This document shows, piece after piece, positions 43,792 to 55,500 of a stretch of DNA of 64,000 bases. Within the stretch, counting starts at the first letter, position 1. Each line of letters starts with the position of its first letter. The translations under genes were made by a program, and so were the position numbers. Source of the DNA: Limnomonas spitsbergensis (taxonomy: Eukaryota > Chlorophyta > Chlorophyceae > Chlamydomonadales). Below the pieces are notes generated by a model that had not been told where the DNA came from, made no database searches, and worked only from the letters and a program-made list of their open reading frames with translations. The stretch is from the NCBI GenBank assembly GCA_037349105.1, contig JAYJMM010000124.1, forward strand, positions 9,284,001 to 9,348,000. Reading direction: 5' to 3'.

Positions 43792-46558
43792 GACAGCAAG
43801 GACGTCACCACCACTAGGCATGTTATAGGGCTCTTTGAGTCCAAAGGGGATGGCTCCGATGCGCATGCAAAAGGATCCGCCACCATGGCGGCTACTGCGG
43901 GCACGGCCCTGAGCACAAAACCGCTACTTTCAACAGAGCGCATGCACGGCTGTGCCACAGTCGTGCAGTTTGGCGGGCTGGCAGCTGTGGACGTGGATGC
44001 CGGGCCGTTTCAATATCTTCAATCCCGGCCGGCCAGCAAGAGCTGCCTCAAAGGCACGGTGCCGCCTCACCTAGTAAGTGCGGGCAGAGCTAAGAGGTGT
44101 GGCTCGGTGGGGAGGAGGGTTTTGTGGGAAGGAGGGTAGCAGGGTGGGGAGGAGGGTTTCATGGTGGGCAGGAGGGTAGCAGGGTGGGGAGGAGGGTGTA
44201 AATAAACGTACTTGGGTGTTGTGGGGGCTGGGGCATGACATGATGTGTTATCTGATGTAGAGTGGAGGGGTCCGGTTTTGACACCGGTCTTGTTGTCTAC
44301 GTGTCCTTTGCATGCACAGGCCTCTTCTACCTCATGGTGCCCCAATGACTGGGGAAGAAGGGTTATAAAAGGGCTGTGCGAGCAGTCAGGAAATGTGCAG
44401 TAGGTTGCAAAAGGCAGGGCTCTGTATGAGGTAGGTTCGCTCCCCCGACAGAGATCCCTAAAAAAAAAAGGGGTCTTGGTGTAGGGGTTCTGCTCACCCA
44501 TGCAATGAAATGCACGTCACTGCCACGCTTTGTCTGCGCCGGATCCCTCCCCCTCCCCGTCCTCCCCGTCCTCCCCTCTTGAATCTCGCAAGCCTCTGTC
44601 ATCCCCTAAATCCCTTCTCTGTGCCCTCTTCCGCTTCAGCTGTCTGATGTCGAGACGAATGTTAGAGAGAGGGAGCTGGCAAGGTTGGAAGCATCGGCGG
44701 CAAAAGACAAGCTGCGAGGAAAGCGGGTAGAGCAACATAATGGGCCAACGGTGAGAATCTTGAGACTCTGGCTTAATGACTTGGATTCAGTCAGTTCTAT
44801 CATATCCTAGGACATAACATACCGCACCGTACCGATCGCACCATGTCGTACCAAGGGGTAGAGGTGTGACCATTAACCTAAAAGTCCTTAAATACTGGTA
44901 CCTTGGAATTCTTGACATTCTTAAAATCTGAAGAGCGCAATCATGGTTCCTGTCGCAAAGGATTTGATGCACCCCTGTTGAAGTCATTATATGTGGCCCA
45001 CCTGGCTGCAGGCCTCATTGCAATGTTGGATGCACCCAGTAGGGAGCAACGTTTGAGGGTAAATGAGAACACTGGGATATGTCAGAGAAGAGGTTCAGAG
45101 ACTGTTGAGGGTGCTCATTCCCTGTGTCGACCCCTGGCAAGCATTGAGAAACGCTGATGTGGGGACCGGGGCGAGGGGGCACTTCTGCGTGCTCCCTCGA
45201 CACGCATACTTGGCTTAGGATTTCAGGATTAGGCATCAGCGATTGGGGTTCACCCTAAAACTCTCACCCCCCCAATGCATCCCCATGACGCATACACTTG
45301 AAAGCACCGCAATGCTAATTTGTTTTGTGCGCAGCCCGTCCGAGGCGGAGCCCCACGCAAGATGGCCACGTTCAGCACCCGACCCCCAGGCAGCCGGCCG
45401 GCACCTCCGTCGCTGCCAGGCGGCGGCTCCATATGCAGCACCTCAGCAGCGGAGGGTGGCGGCGGATCTGCCGTACGTCAGCCCATCAACCAGGCCGTAG
45501 GCGGTGGATCCATCGGATCTGCGGCATCCTGTCCCAGCGACGAGGGCAGCAGTAGTAATCAGGAGGGGGGGCAGCGGAGCAACCGGCAGCTGTCGTGGCA
45601 ATGCTCGCAAGGTTTTGATGCCGGCCCAGCGAACGAGGCGGCATCCCCAACACCCCCAGGGACAGCACGCAATCCGCAGCGTACCCCTGTTCGCCGCGCT
45701 GCCAAACACAAGATCAACCGCTCTCCGTCGTCTCCCTCGCTGCTGACGGCAGCCCTGCGGGCAAGTTTGCACAGTCAACCAGGCACGCCAGCCTCGTCTC
45801 AGCCAGCATCTCCCTCCGGCCGCAATCTGCTGTTGCGACCCAGCACTGCGAATGCGCCTTTGTCTGCGCAGAGGCCACAGCCCCGGCAGGGTGGATTGCC
45901 CCCCCCGGCACAGCCTCCGCCTAGTGTCCGGGATTTTCTCTCTATTGCCAGCACCCTTGGGTCGCCCTCCAAGGCTGATCTTCATGCCGGCACCCTCGCC
46001 AATGGCTCCTTGATAACAGCGGCGACGGGGGCAAGAAACGTGCTCCAGCCGTGCAGGTCCTCGGTGTCTGCATGGGAGCAGATTCCCGGCTCCCTAACTG
46101 AAATCAACGGCTTCTTGGAAACGCCCAGGCAGCCCATGGCCATGGAGCCAGTCCTGCAGCCTGTGGTCTCGGCGGCCGCTGGCGGCCTCAGCGAGTCCGA
46201 TTATGTGCCTCAATTTATACTACGCCACCGCTCACTGGCCACTCCAGGCACTGCGCTTGGGGGCAAGGCGTGCAGCCCAATATCGTTGCAGGAAGCAGAT
46301 TATGCCAGTGGGGCTTCTATGGCGGCAGTACCATACCAGCTGCAGCAGAAAAGAGGCAACGCATGTGCCACCAGCAGCAGAAGTAGACGGGGCATGCCGG
46401 CTGGTTCAGGGACGACAGGTGGCACTGATGACTCGGTGGTTCCAGGCCAGATGCCAAGCAGCCACTTTTCATTCGCCTGCTCAGAGCCTGCTGCAAAAGC
46501 GACGCAGCAGCCGCTGTTGAATCACCGCCAAGACCTCGTTCTCCCCAACATCCGGTAG
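43792..46558 (+). CDS. unrecognised protein, C-terminal exons (basic, Ser/Pro-rich tail)
   Basis: Three exons join in phase: 43792-44073, 44640-44750 and 45335-46558, the last ending in TAG. They encode about 538 residues. The first part (DVTTTRHVIGLFESKGDGSD, ATVVQFGGLAAVDVDAGPFQ) is globular-looking. The second is a charged helix (ETNVRERELARLEASAAKDK). The last exon is a long low-complexity tail rich in Ser, Pro, Gly, Ala and Arg/Lys (RTPVRRAAKHKINRSPSSPS), probably disordered and possibly phosphorylated at SP/TP sites. The 5' part is missing. It may be the end of the gene whose exons lie at 34465-39214, or a separate gene. Family not recognised. Confidence 0.6.
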
Positions 46559-48097
46559 AGCGTCGCATGAGCTCAAGCAGTGCCCGGGATAGGAATCAAC
46601 AGCTCGGCCTGCAGCGAATGGTTGTGTGGGGGGGGTGCAATGCCTGGCGGGCAGTCACTCTTCTAGCCATACGGTTATAGATACCTGTTACTGATTCGAT
46701 AAGTCAGTTACGCCTGTCTGTTAGATAACGGTGTGCGGGGTGAGTACTTGGAGAACTGCAGAACGTCTATCCTAATAAATAAACCCTAGGCTTTTAGGGA
46801 GCTGTGCCACACAGCCACCTTTATCTCATCATCTCATCCGTACGCAGTGCTTGGTTGCGACGCCATCATGTTGCCATGTGGAGCGATCAGACTCGCATGA
46901 TTCTCGCTTTTTCGTAGTGCGCCAGACTAGGGTATGCTACCTTCCTTGATAACAATTAACTTCGTGGGTGTGAGCTCTCCATACAAAAAAGGAACTTTTT
47001 TATAAAGAATAATGATAAAAGTTTGAATAGCTTGGCTGGTTGCCTTCTTTCGTCCTGTCAAGGGCCAGGATCTAGCTGCTGGGTACCCGGATAGTGCACA
47101 TTGGCCGATCAGGGCAGGCGATTAATCTACCGGAATTAGGATGGGGTGTAGAGATGGTGATTAAGGTTCTATGCATGCAGAATGGTGCATTAGGGTCAAG
47201 AGATAGTCAATGAGGGCTTATCAACCTTAGTAAGGCTTTATGGACGTTACGTTTAAGCTGATGTGAATGTGGCCTTTGCCTCTGCCATGATCTGCGATGC
47301 TATCTTTATCAGACATATGTATGCCAGGGATGCCTCAACACCCAGAAGGCACGGAATGAACTTGAATAGATGCAGTCAAGAGGTGGTGGGTGGGGGTGTT
47401 CAAGAGGGCCCGCGGGGTGACCCGTACGTACGGTATTGTTATCCCGGATCATGGTGATATTTACTGAAATTTCCGACCCTAGTGATCTTAACTGAAATCT
47501 CTCTTCCTATTCGTTCCTGTCGTGTGAAGATAACATTTGTTTCTGCTCTCGTACTCAAAAACTCAATACCAGTTTGCCGGACTTTGAGATGGACAGACCA
47601 TAGAGGTTATCATAAGAGGAAACGGAACAGAATGATCTGCCACACAGCCAGGCTGTTGGGCCGGTGATGGGGTTTGCAAGATCAAATGCTGCAATAGGGA
47701 GATCTGAGGGCGATCTTCGGGTGAGTGATCATCCCTGTACCAGCCCTCTAGTCCCCTTTTTACAGCACTTTCCAAAAATGCCGCAGGTGGAGCAGTTGAA
47801 GACAGGGACGCAATGCCCTCGGACAAAACATGTATACACAACTCAGATCATGTTTCTGCCTCGGATCAATCATATTACGGTGTACTCTGCCTGGCCCAGC
47901 CTTACCACTTACCAGTTCATTCATTAGACCCTGATCAGCATCTGCAGCACACCATCGCCTCTCCCGCTGCGGCTCCTGTTGTAGCATCTACTGCAAGATC
48001 CATGCAAGACTGGAGACCTTGTTACCGTATTTCTGAATTGTTGTGTGTTGTCCTTCGATGAGAAATTCCCTGAAATTCTGGCCTCCTCAATGATTTA
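46559..48097. other. intergenic, no gene seen
   Basis: No domain-bearing frame. AATAAATAAACC lies at about 46775, roughly 215 bp after the stop at 46558. The rest is unremarkable. Confidence 0.5.
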
Positions 48098-48465
48098 AGT
48101 CGATGACATTACACCAAGGCCCTGCTCAAAAAGGCTCGGCCGCGTGGGCGCCCAACTGTCCCGTTGGAAGAAAAGAAACTGAAGGCAATAGGGAAAGAAG
48201 GAGAAGAACACAAAGGAGAAAGAAATACCCCCCCAAAAAGGAAAAGGCAGCCCTGACTCCCTGAGTATCTTTGCCCCTCTCAAGCCTATTCCCCAAGAAG
48301 GCAAAAAAGCAACAAATCTAGGCCTCAACATTGCGTACATTGTCATCAACTGAAACCAGGTGCGGTAGGCCGCCGTAGACCTGTGTTCAGTAGCAGGATC
48401 TCTGGGGTCCCCTCTGCCAGCTGCATCCAGCTGCACCTGCTCGTATGTTGCATCAACTAGCGCTA
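48098..48465 (-). mobile_element. LINE 3' fragment (reverse), head-to-head with next copy
   Basis: Starts with the reverse-complement family tail (GTCGATGACATTACACCAAG GCCCTGCTC), then 3' UTR, then a short ORF2 piece on the minus strand (LALVDATYEQVQLDAAGRGD, STAAYRTWFQ). An internal deletion removes the zinc-binding region. It meets the oppositely oriented copy at about 48465. Confidence 0.8.
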
Positions 48466-49755
48466 GCGCAGCTGCGGCCAACTACGGCGACGTGGTGTGG
48501 GCCACCAGCCACCTTCGGCCGCGGCAATGTCTCTACAGCAAAATGCAGTCCAGCTTGCTTCAGCACCTACGCCAGGCTGCGAGGCTACCTGCATCAGCCG
48601 CCAGTTGGGGAGTCATGAGAGAGCTGCAGCTCCAGCCACTACAGCGAGACTGATGGGCCCATATCCTCCACTTCTACAATGCAGCGGTGGCACAGGAGGC
48701 ACAGCAATACAGCCCTCTCATGGCTCAAGCCATGGCATCAGATATGCAGCTTGCAATCAGCCAGGGCACTGGCGGCCGCACCTGGTGCCCTGATCTGCTG
48801 GGTGCATTAGAGGAGCTGGAGCGGGGGGCAGCCACCCCCACCTTGCACGAGGCAGCAGCTGCCCTACAGCGCCTACCCGTCACAGAGGTGTTGGCACTCG
48901 TTGACGCAGCCTACGGGCAAGCACGGCTGGACGCAAGCGGCGGTGGGGCCCCCAGGGACCCTACCACCGAGCACAGATCTGCGGCGACCTACCGCGCCTG
49001 GTTCCAGTCAACGGCGGGTGCCGTGCTGGCGCAAGCCAAGAGCCGCACTAGTCAGAGGGAGTGTGCTTGTGTGCGCATCAATTTGCGACTGCGGCTCGGC
49101 GCGATCAGCACTGCTGATACCAGAGGAAGGCGCAATGGTCAGCGTCGACAGGCACGCTGCTGCCAGCGGTGTTGGGCACGGGGCAGGTAGAGGATGCGCT
49201 GCATGTGTGCTTCCAGTGCCCTAGTGTCAGGGAGCAGTTACGGGAGCGGGGGTGGGCAGGTCCTCAGGGCGCTGCCACTAACTTCCACCAGTTGTACAAG
49301 GCTGGGCATGGGTGGGACGCACTTGCTTTTGTGGACTGTGCTGTGGGCATTATTGAGGGTTAGTCTCCAGGGTTTCTGAGGCCGGTGCCGTTGGCCTTTC
49401 CGGCCTTCTCTTTTGGTCCTATTTTTTGTGTTGTTGTTGTTGTTGTTGTTGTTGTTGTCGTTTGCCCCCTTTTTAGTTTCTTCTCTTCTCCCTTCTGATC
49501 AGTGGGGCGCCCTTGCGGCCAAGCAGGGGTGGGATACGCTTGCTTTTCTGGACTTATCTTTTCTTAAAGGCTTTGTTGGGGGCTAGTCTCTAGTGGCACT
49601 CAGGTGTTGGACTTGGTCTTCTTTGCCTTCCCGGCCTCTCCTTTTGTTCCTTTCCCCTCTCTTCCCTCAAGTTCCTTCTTTACTCCCCTTTGAACAGTTG
49701 GGCGCCCACGCGGCCGAGCTTTGAGCGGGCCCAGAGGTGTAACGTTATTGACTAG
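48466..49755 (+). mobile_element. LINE 3' fragment (plus), frameshifted, with doubled tail
   Basis: Plus-strand ORF2 C-terminus: AANYGDVVWATSHLRPRQCL, MRELQLQPLQRD then a stop at 48652, on through STAGAVLAQAKSRTSQRECA and CCQRCWARGR, followed by a frame break. The zinc-binding end resumes as DALHVCFQCPSVREQLRERG at 49192-49363. After a 3' UTR with a (TTG)n microsatellite (about 49426-49460) there are two successive tail-like segments (about 49500 and 49695-49755), suggesting a second truncated copy inserted at the first tail. Confidence 0.8.
49426..49460. repeat. (TTG)n microsatellite
   Basis: About ten TTG units in the LINE 3' UTR. Confidence 0.85.
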
Positions 49756-50133
49756 CGCTAGTACCTGTGGGACAGGTAGCGGCTGCAGGTCAGTCGCTGT
49801 CTGACGCAGTTTGGGGATGGCTGATCCCAGCTCCAGCTCCTCCAAAGCCCCTAGCAATTCCCTGCACCAATTGCGCCCTCCGGTGCCCTGTCTGACAGTG
49901 AGCTCCATGTTGGCCGCCATGGCTGCGGCCATGAGTGGGCTGTCTTGCTGTGCTGCTGGTGCGACCGTGGCGTTGTAGAAGCGAAGTACATGCTGCCACC
50001 AACTACGCTGTAACGGCTGGATCTGTAGCTCCCTCATGACCCCCCCACTAGCAGCGGACGGAGGTAGCCCGGCAGCCTGGCGCAGATGCTGGAGGAATCT
50101 GGACTGCATCCTGCTGTTGAGGCTGCAACATGG
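49756..50133 (-). mobile_element. LINE ORF2 fragment (reverse), tail-to-tail with previous copy
   Basis: Minus-strand segment encoding NSRMQSRFLQHLRQAAGLPP, MRELQIQPLQRSWWQHVLRF, LGALEELELGSAIPKLRQTA. It is joined directly at its 3' side (about 49755) to the tail of the plus-strand copy and lacks its own zinc-binding region and tail. Confidence 0.8.
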
Positions 50134-50599
50134 CTGCAACATGGTCACCTCCGATTTAAGTATTGTTATAATATTTGGCCCCAGCTCATAAGGTTTGGCC
50201 ATGAAGCCGTTGAAAAGCCTGGTTTGAATAGAAGAAAAAACTGAGGGCAGGTAAAGCTGCCAAACTTATGCTGGATTGCCGACAAGGAGATGTAGAAAAG
50301 GAACCATGGCACGTGCTTGTCTGTCCAGGTTAGGTCCACACTCCACATTGGTTCATTAGTAGCAGCCCGAAGGTGGTCTGACGTGCACTTAAAAAAAAGC
50401 TGGCGGCCAGTGTCCAGACTGACATATTCTCTGAATTCAGAGGCTTCCTTTCTCCGACAGTTTTCCCAGCCCTTTATGTCCCTGCCCCCCCCTTTTTTGT
50501 CTCACTGTTCGGTATGTTTGTTTCCTCTTTGATGAGCATAGGATCTGCACGGGCTGGGAATTCGCATTACTTTTTTTGATGGTCTTTTCCTTCACCGTT

Positions 50600-51403
50600 T
50601 GTTTCTTTCCATTCTCATCTATTAGATTAGCCTTAAGTTCATTTCCTGCCGACCAGACAGTCGAGAGGAAGGTTTCTACGTGGGTGAAGGAAGTCGCTGA
50701 GCCATCTTTCCTGATCATTCGTGATGATGTAGCGGGACTGAAGGCTAGCATGAGCGTGCTGAACGGCAGGGATGTCGTGATAGCTGCGATGCAGAAGGAG
50801 CATGTCAATGTGAAGGCAGACTTGAAGAAGATGGTGTCAGCAGCAACATTGGCAGCTGCAACAGCAAGAACAACACTGATGGTAGAAACCGAACGATCTA
50901 ACGGCAGCAGCGTCTACAACAAGAACAACACAGAGCGGCAGGCAGCAGCCCCGGCGGTTGCAACATCGTGCGGCGGTGGCACCAGCATGGGTGCCAACGG
51001 CATGCATGACAGCAGGGATTCCAGCTTCGTGATATCCGGCCTGCCAGAGGGTGGTCTGGGGGAGGACTGTGCGGCTCTGGTGTGTGAGACAATGTGCAAG
51101 CTCATGGGTATTACTATCAATGTCAGTAGCGCCTTTCGGATGGGCAAGCCGGATCCCAACGACAAGTTAATGCGGAAGATCAAGTTCCGCGTGGGCAATC
51201 GCAGTGAGGCCGAGAGCATAGTGTATGGGAGGATTTAGTTGGCAGGCAAGGGTGTCACCATCTGGGATGATATGTCCCCTGCAGAGTTGTCGGCACGGCA
51301 TGAGTTCCAGTTTGCTAAGTTCCAGTTTGCTAAGGAGATGAAGTTGATGGTGTTTTTCATGCGTGCTCGGCTCTTTGTTGATGGGGTGGAGGTGGCCGCA
51401 TGA
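50600..51403 (+). mobile_element. LINE ORF1-like fragment with in-frame stop
   Basis: A frame reading from about 50600 to the TAG at 51236-51238 and then on to 51403 resembles a LINE ORF1/gag-like protein. It has an N-terminal helical/coiled-coil region (DDVAGLKASMSVLNGRDVVI), a Ser/Asn/Ala-rich linker, and an RNA-binding-like fold region (DSSFVISGLPEGGLGEDCAA ... SSAFRMGKPDPNDKLMRKIK ... GVTIWDDMSPAELSARHEFQ). The stop at 51236 interrupts it. A 15-bp in-frame tandem duplication (GAGTTCCAGTTTGCTAA repeated) lies near 51305-51335. I infer it belongs to the nearby LINE family, but no linked ORF2 start is present. Confidence 0.65.
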
Positions 51404-51796
51404 GTTTTTGCTTTCATTTGTCAGGTTAAGGGGGAGTCTTGACTTAATGGGATGACTATCACCTTGATTTATCACAATTCCTATCTCTGGTCTCCATGTG
51501 TTTGTATCATCGTTTCTGAATCACTAATTGAACATTGAAATGGCTCACTTACAGAAGTTTCACATACTAATCTCAATGATTTATACACACAGTTCACACT
51601 TTAAAAAAATTTAACTCACTCAAGTTATGTGTCACACAGTTTCATACCTATTTCACACATTTTAAAACACTTTAACTCACTGAAGTTTCGCTTGCGCATC
51701 ACACAATTTTTACACAGACTCATAAAATTTCACACAAACTTTCTTGTTTCCTTCTCAATTAGAAAATAACGTTGTCCCTTATAACACTCACCTGTA

Positions 51797-52034
51797 TTTC
51801 CTAGGAGGCGTCCAACCGAACTCTTTTGCACACACATCATGTTTTATGGCCGGGGCTAATCTGCTGCACTATGGAATTCATTCCCAAGCTACTGCTCGGT
51901 GGTTGAGTGTTGGTTGCTTGCCCAGGGGGGTCACTGGTTCGCTCGCTGTCCTAGCGTAATTAGTGCCTGTACCGGTTTACGGGTACAAGTCCCATGCATG
52001 AAATGTGATGCCCCGTTGGACTGTAATAACTTCA
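51797..52034 (+). repeat. dispersed 240-bp repeat, copy B
   Basis: Second copy of the 36081-36319 repeat (GGAGGCGTCCAACCGAACTC ... GCCCCGTTGGACTGTAATAA). It is directly followed by a solo LINE tail. Confidence 0.8.
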
Positions 52035-52039
52035 CTTCA

Positions 52040-52092
52040 CAGTCGGGCGCCCAGCCTTTTGAGTATGGCCCAGAGGTGTTATGTCATTGACT
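52040..52092 (+). mobile_element. solo LINE 3'-tail
   Basis: GTCGGGCGCCCAGCCTTTTG AGTATGGCCCAGAGGTGTTA-TGTCATTGAC, the conserved family tail with a short internal deletion, abutting the dispersed 240-bp repeat. Confidence 0.7.
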
Positions 52093-52463
52093 GCCTGGAT
52101 TTTAGGTGGTCTATGATGATGTCCTCGTTGCCGACAGGAGCTGAAAGTTGGACGAAAGACAGAAATTGCCTTCAAGGTAAGAAACACCGTCATGCCATAA
52201 CACACATAAATCCGTGTGATTGTTTTATAAACGTCCAGCGAAACATCACACTCGATGCATGGGACTGGTGCCCATTATCAATTTGGAGCACAAAATCATT
52301 TGCATGTAAATGCCTTGTTGTTCTGCATAACCTGCTACATGAGATCAACTCCCCAAGCTGCAGTGTTGGGCAGGGTCCGACATGCCACATGCCAGCTCCC
52401 AATGTCAGGGTCACCAAGCAGGCTACTGAGACCTGCAGGACCAGAGGCCTTACCCTATCCTAA

Positions 52464-52468
52464 TTACA
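52464..52468 (-). promoter_or_regulatory. candidate poly(A) signal TGTAA of RLT-like gene
   Basis: TGTAA on the minus strand, about 87-91 nt after the TAG stop of the RLT-like gene. Spacing and motif fit chlorophyte 3' ends. Confidence 0.45.
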
Positions 52469-52554
52469 CTCAAGCACGCATCCGCATAAAATGTAAATTC
52501 TGTCAGATGTCCATCCATTTCTGTTGGTAACTACATACTGCGACAGCAGTCGCT

Positions 52555-55500
52555 CTACTGGTCATCCTCATCTCCATAGGTCGAGTACAACTGACCAGGC
52601 CCGCTCCCAGCCTTGGCAGCATTGCCACTCCGTGCCCCATCCGATGCAGCGCCATGCCCCACTGGGTTGTACGCGTACTTGGGCCCATCAACTGCACTCA
52701 GCATGAAACAAATATAAATGCCATGACTTGAAATGATGTTTTCCAAGGGCTGAGCGGCTGAAAGCCGGAGGCTGGCGATTGGGACATTCAAATTTACGTG
52801 ACAGCGGAACTGGTATTCCAGTCTTTTGGTCCACTGGGCGATAAAAGACACATATGGCGCTAGAGCCCCACCTGCAAGCCGCCTTGAGCACAAACAAATC
52901 AAGAAAAAACAGCAAAAGACACCCCCAGGATCCTTAGTCAGGCCTGCTCCCCTTCCTCCATCATTGGTTACAATCGCTCACCTAGAATGTCGTCCAGTCC
53001 GTCATCGTAATCATCCCCGTAGTCCTTATCAGAATCCACCTCCATCTCCCGAGCCCGGCTCCGCTTCTTGTTCTTGGCGGCCTTGCTGGCAGCAGCACTC
53101 TTCGCAGCCTTGCTGTTCTTCTTGCCTGACGCTCCCGCATGCACTGCTCCCGCAGCAGCAGCCTTGCCTGCAGCACCCTTAGTCTTGCCAACACCCAGAC
53201 GGATGCTTAGGGCCGTTCTCTCACGCCAGGGCTGCAGTGAGCCCTCAGGCGGGGTGCTCAGCTCATCCGCCTGCTCCACTGACCGCCGCAGCTCCTCAAC
53301 GTCCGTCGGCAAGAAGTCCCGGTGCGTGGCGCACATGATGTGTCCCGGCAGGTGAGGCATGAGCTGCAGCGGCCGGATCCGGCCAAACGGCAGAACTGGT
53401 GCAGTCAATGTCGGCACGTCCAGCTCCTGAACCGTGATTGGCTCGTCATTATCCGGGAGCTGCACCGCTGGGCGAAGCACGTAACGGTACCCCGCCATCT
53501 GATCCCGCCCAGTGCTGCCCGAAGATGGGTCAAACAGAAGGGAGGCGTCTAGGGTTGCCAGTCGGAGTGCGATGGCCGAGTAAGTGGGTGGCAGCCAAGA
53601 AAGAGGCTCTGGAGGGGTAAACGCAGTCAGCTGGGGGGTATGGCTGCACAGACAGGGGGACAAGCATAAGAAGGGAGGTGAGACAATGCGTAAGCATGTC
53701 CATGACGTATCGACCTGAAGTTCATAAATGAAAAAGCGTCGTTACACTCTATCCCCCCCCCCCATATTGTCATCGGACATCAACCACATGGATGGATACC
53801 CTGGACTTGAGGATACCATCGACATACGCCTATCAATGGAACCCATGTGCAGCACTCCAGCACGCCCTGTTCAGCATCCAGTGCCTAGAAATACACACAA
53901 ATGTTCATACCTGGTGCCGGCGGCCAGGCCCTCCTCCACACGTGCAGGGAGGGTGGCTTCTGCACTGGGCTCCTCGGTCATATATACGCCGTGCAGCACT
54001 CTCGGGACCCGCACAAACTCTTTGGCAAGGAACCCTGGGACCAGCACGGCTTCCAATTCCCCTAAGCACGAGCGCATCTCCATGGGCGATGAGGCTCGGA
54101 CAACACGATCCAGCCACTCATCTCTGCAGACGTGCCAGGAGTGAGGCAACAGGGAGCAGATAGATCAAGTTCTCATACATGCGTGATGATCATGACATAG
54201 CAATGAGCAAAATCCTTGCCCATCATCCTTTTGATAACGGAGCTTCATCAAAAGAGTGACAGACAATTTGAAGGCCCAGTCCAGCAAGAAATTCTTCCGT
54301 GCAGCTTAAACAGAGGTCGGAGGTAGCACTGTAAGACTAGATGTCTCTCAGAATGCAGTCTTGAATTGATAATTGTCATCAGGAGGACCGGGCCCATCAT
54401 CAAGCTCTGGAGCCTTCTCCCACGCACCTTTCGAGCATGCCTGGGATGATTGCAGAGGGCGGGAGTGCAGCTTCCAACTGCAGCAGCTGCCGCGAGAGCC
54501 GAACTAGGCGCGGGTCCTTATCCGCAGCGTTGCTCGGCCCCTCCCAAGCAGTGGGTAGGTAGCGCTCTGCCTGCGTGTGCACGCAGGCTGGGGCGGCCTC
54601 CTCACTCCCTGCGCTGCTGCTCGTTGCGGCCACCAGCTGCAGCGGGGGTGCTGGCATGCACTGAGCCAGGAGGTCCTTGACCCGCTCCAGCTCCGCCACC
54701 AGCTCCATCTCCCGCACGCCGCGCGGGTCCAGGGATGCTTTCAACGCCTCAAGCTGCTCGCTGGTGTTCAGCAGCCGCCAGCTACCGTCGTGGGCATCCT
54801 CGATGAAGATGCGGCCGGTGCACGGATCTGAGAGGGATTCCTTGAATGTGACAAACCGCCAATATCGGTTGTGCCGGCGATCAAGGCCAAGCGGCTCCAT
54901 TCGTAGCAGGTTGTCATCGTCCACCTGCAATACGATTAAGAAACATGCAAGGCTCAGTTCAAAATAGAAACCAGCATCCCGCATCAGTATCGTATAAAAA
55001 ACATGTCCAAAATGTTGAGAGCTGCACGTTCACTAGGGGGGAGGAGAGCTATGACAGCATCAAAGTGCAGATCCAAGGCAGCAAGCTTGACTGCTGAAGC
55101 TAACCTTCATTCAGCCCTGCCACAACAAAGCAAAGCAACCCATCCCAAAGCAAAGTGTCCCAAAGCGACCCATTCACGCATGGGTTGTAGATCTCGCATT
55201 GATTGCCGACTTAAGTCCCATGCTCCTAATCGCTGCTGGCATCCTGGCATCCTAAGGACTGAAGAAACAAGACCTACAACAGAGACCTAATTAAGCTAGC
55301 ATTGCGCCAACTCACCTTCCGCAACGCCTCAATGCGCTGGCTGTGTCGTTTATTATCGTCTTCCTCGTCCTCATCGCCCTGATGAGCCGCGTCGGGCCCG
55401 CCGTCATCCCCTGCAGCCTCAGGCGTAGCAGGAGCTGCACGGAGGCTCCTTGCTGCTGCCGCAGCTACTGCTGCCCTGGGTCCCGCAGCATCCTCAGCTG

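Noticed and set aside
43873..43890. GGATCCGCCACCATGG resembling a cloning site plus Kozak start
   Set aside because: Falls inside an exon with an open frame upstream from a good acceptor; a chance match, not a vector junction or necessarily a start.
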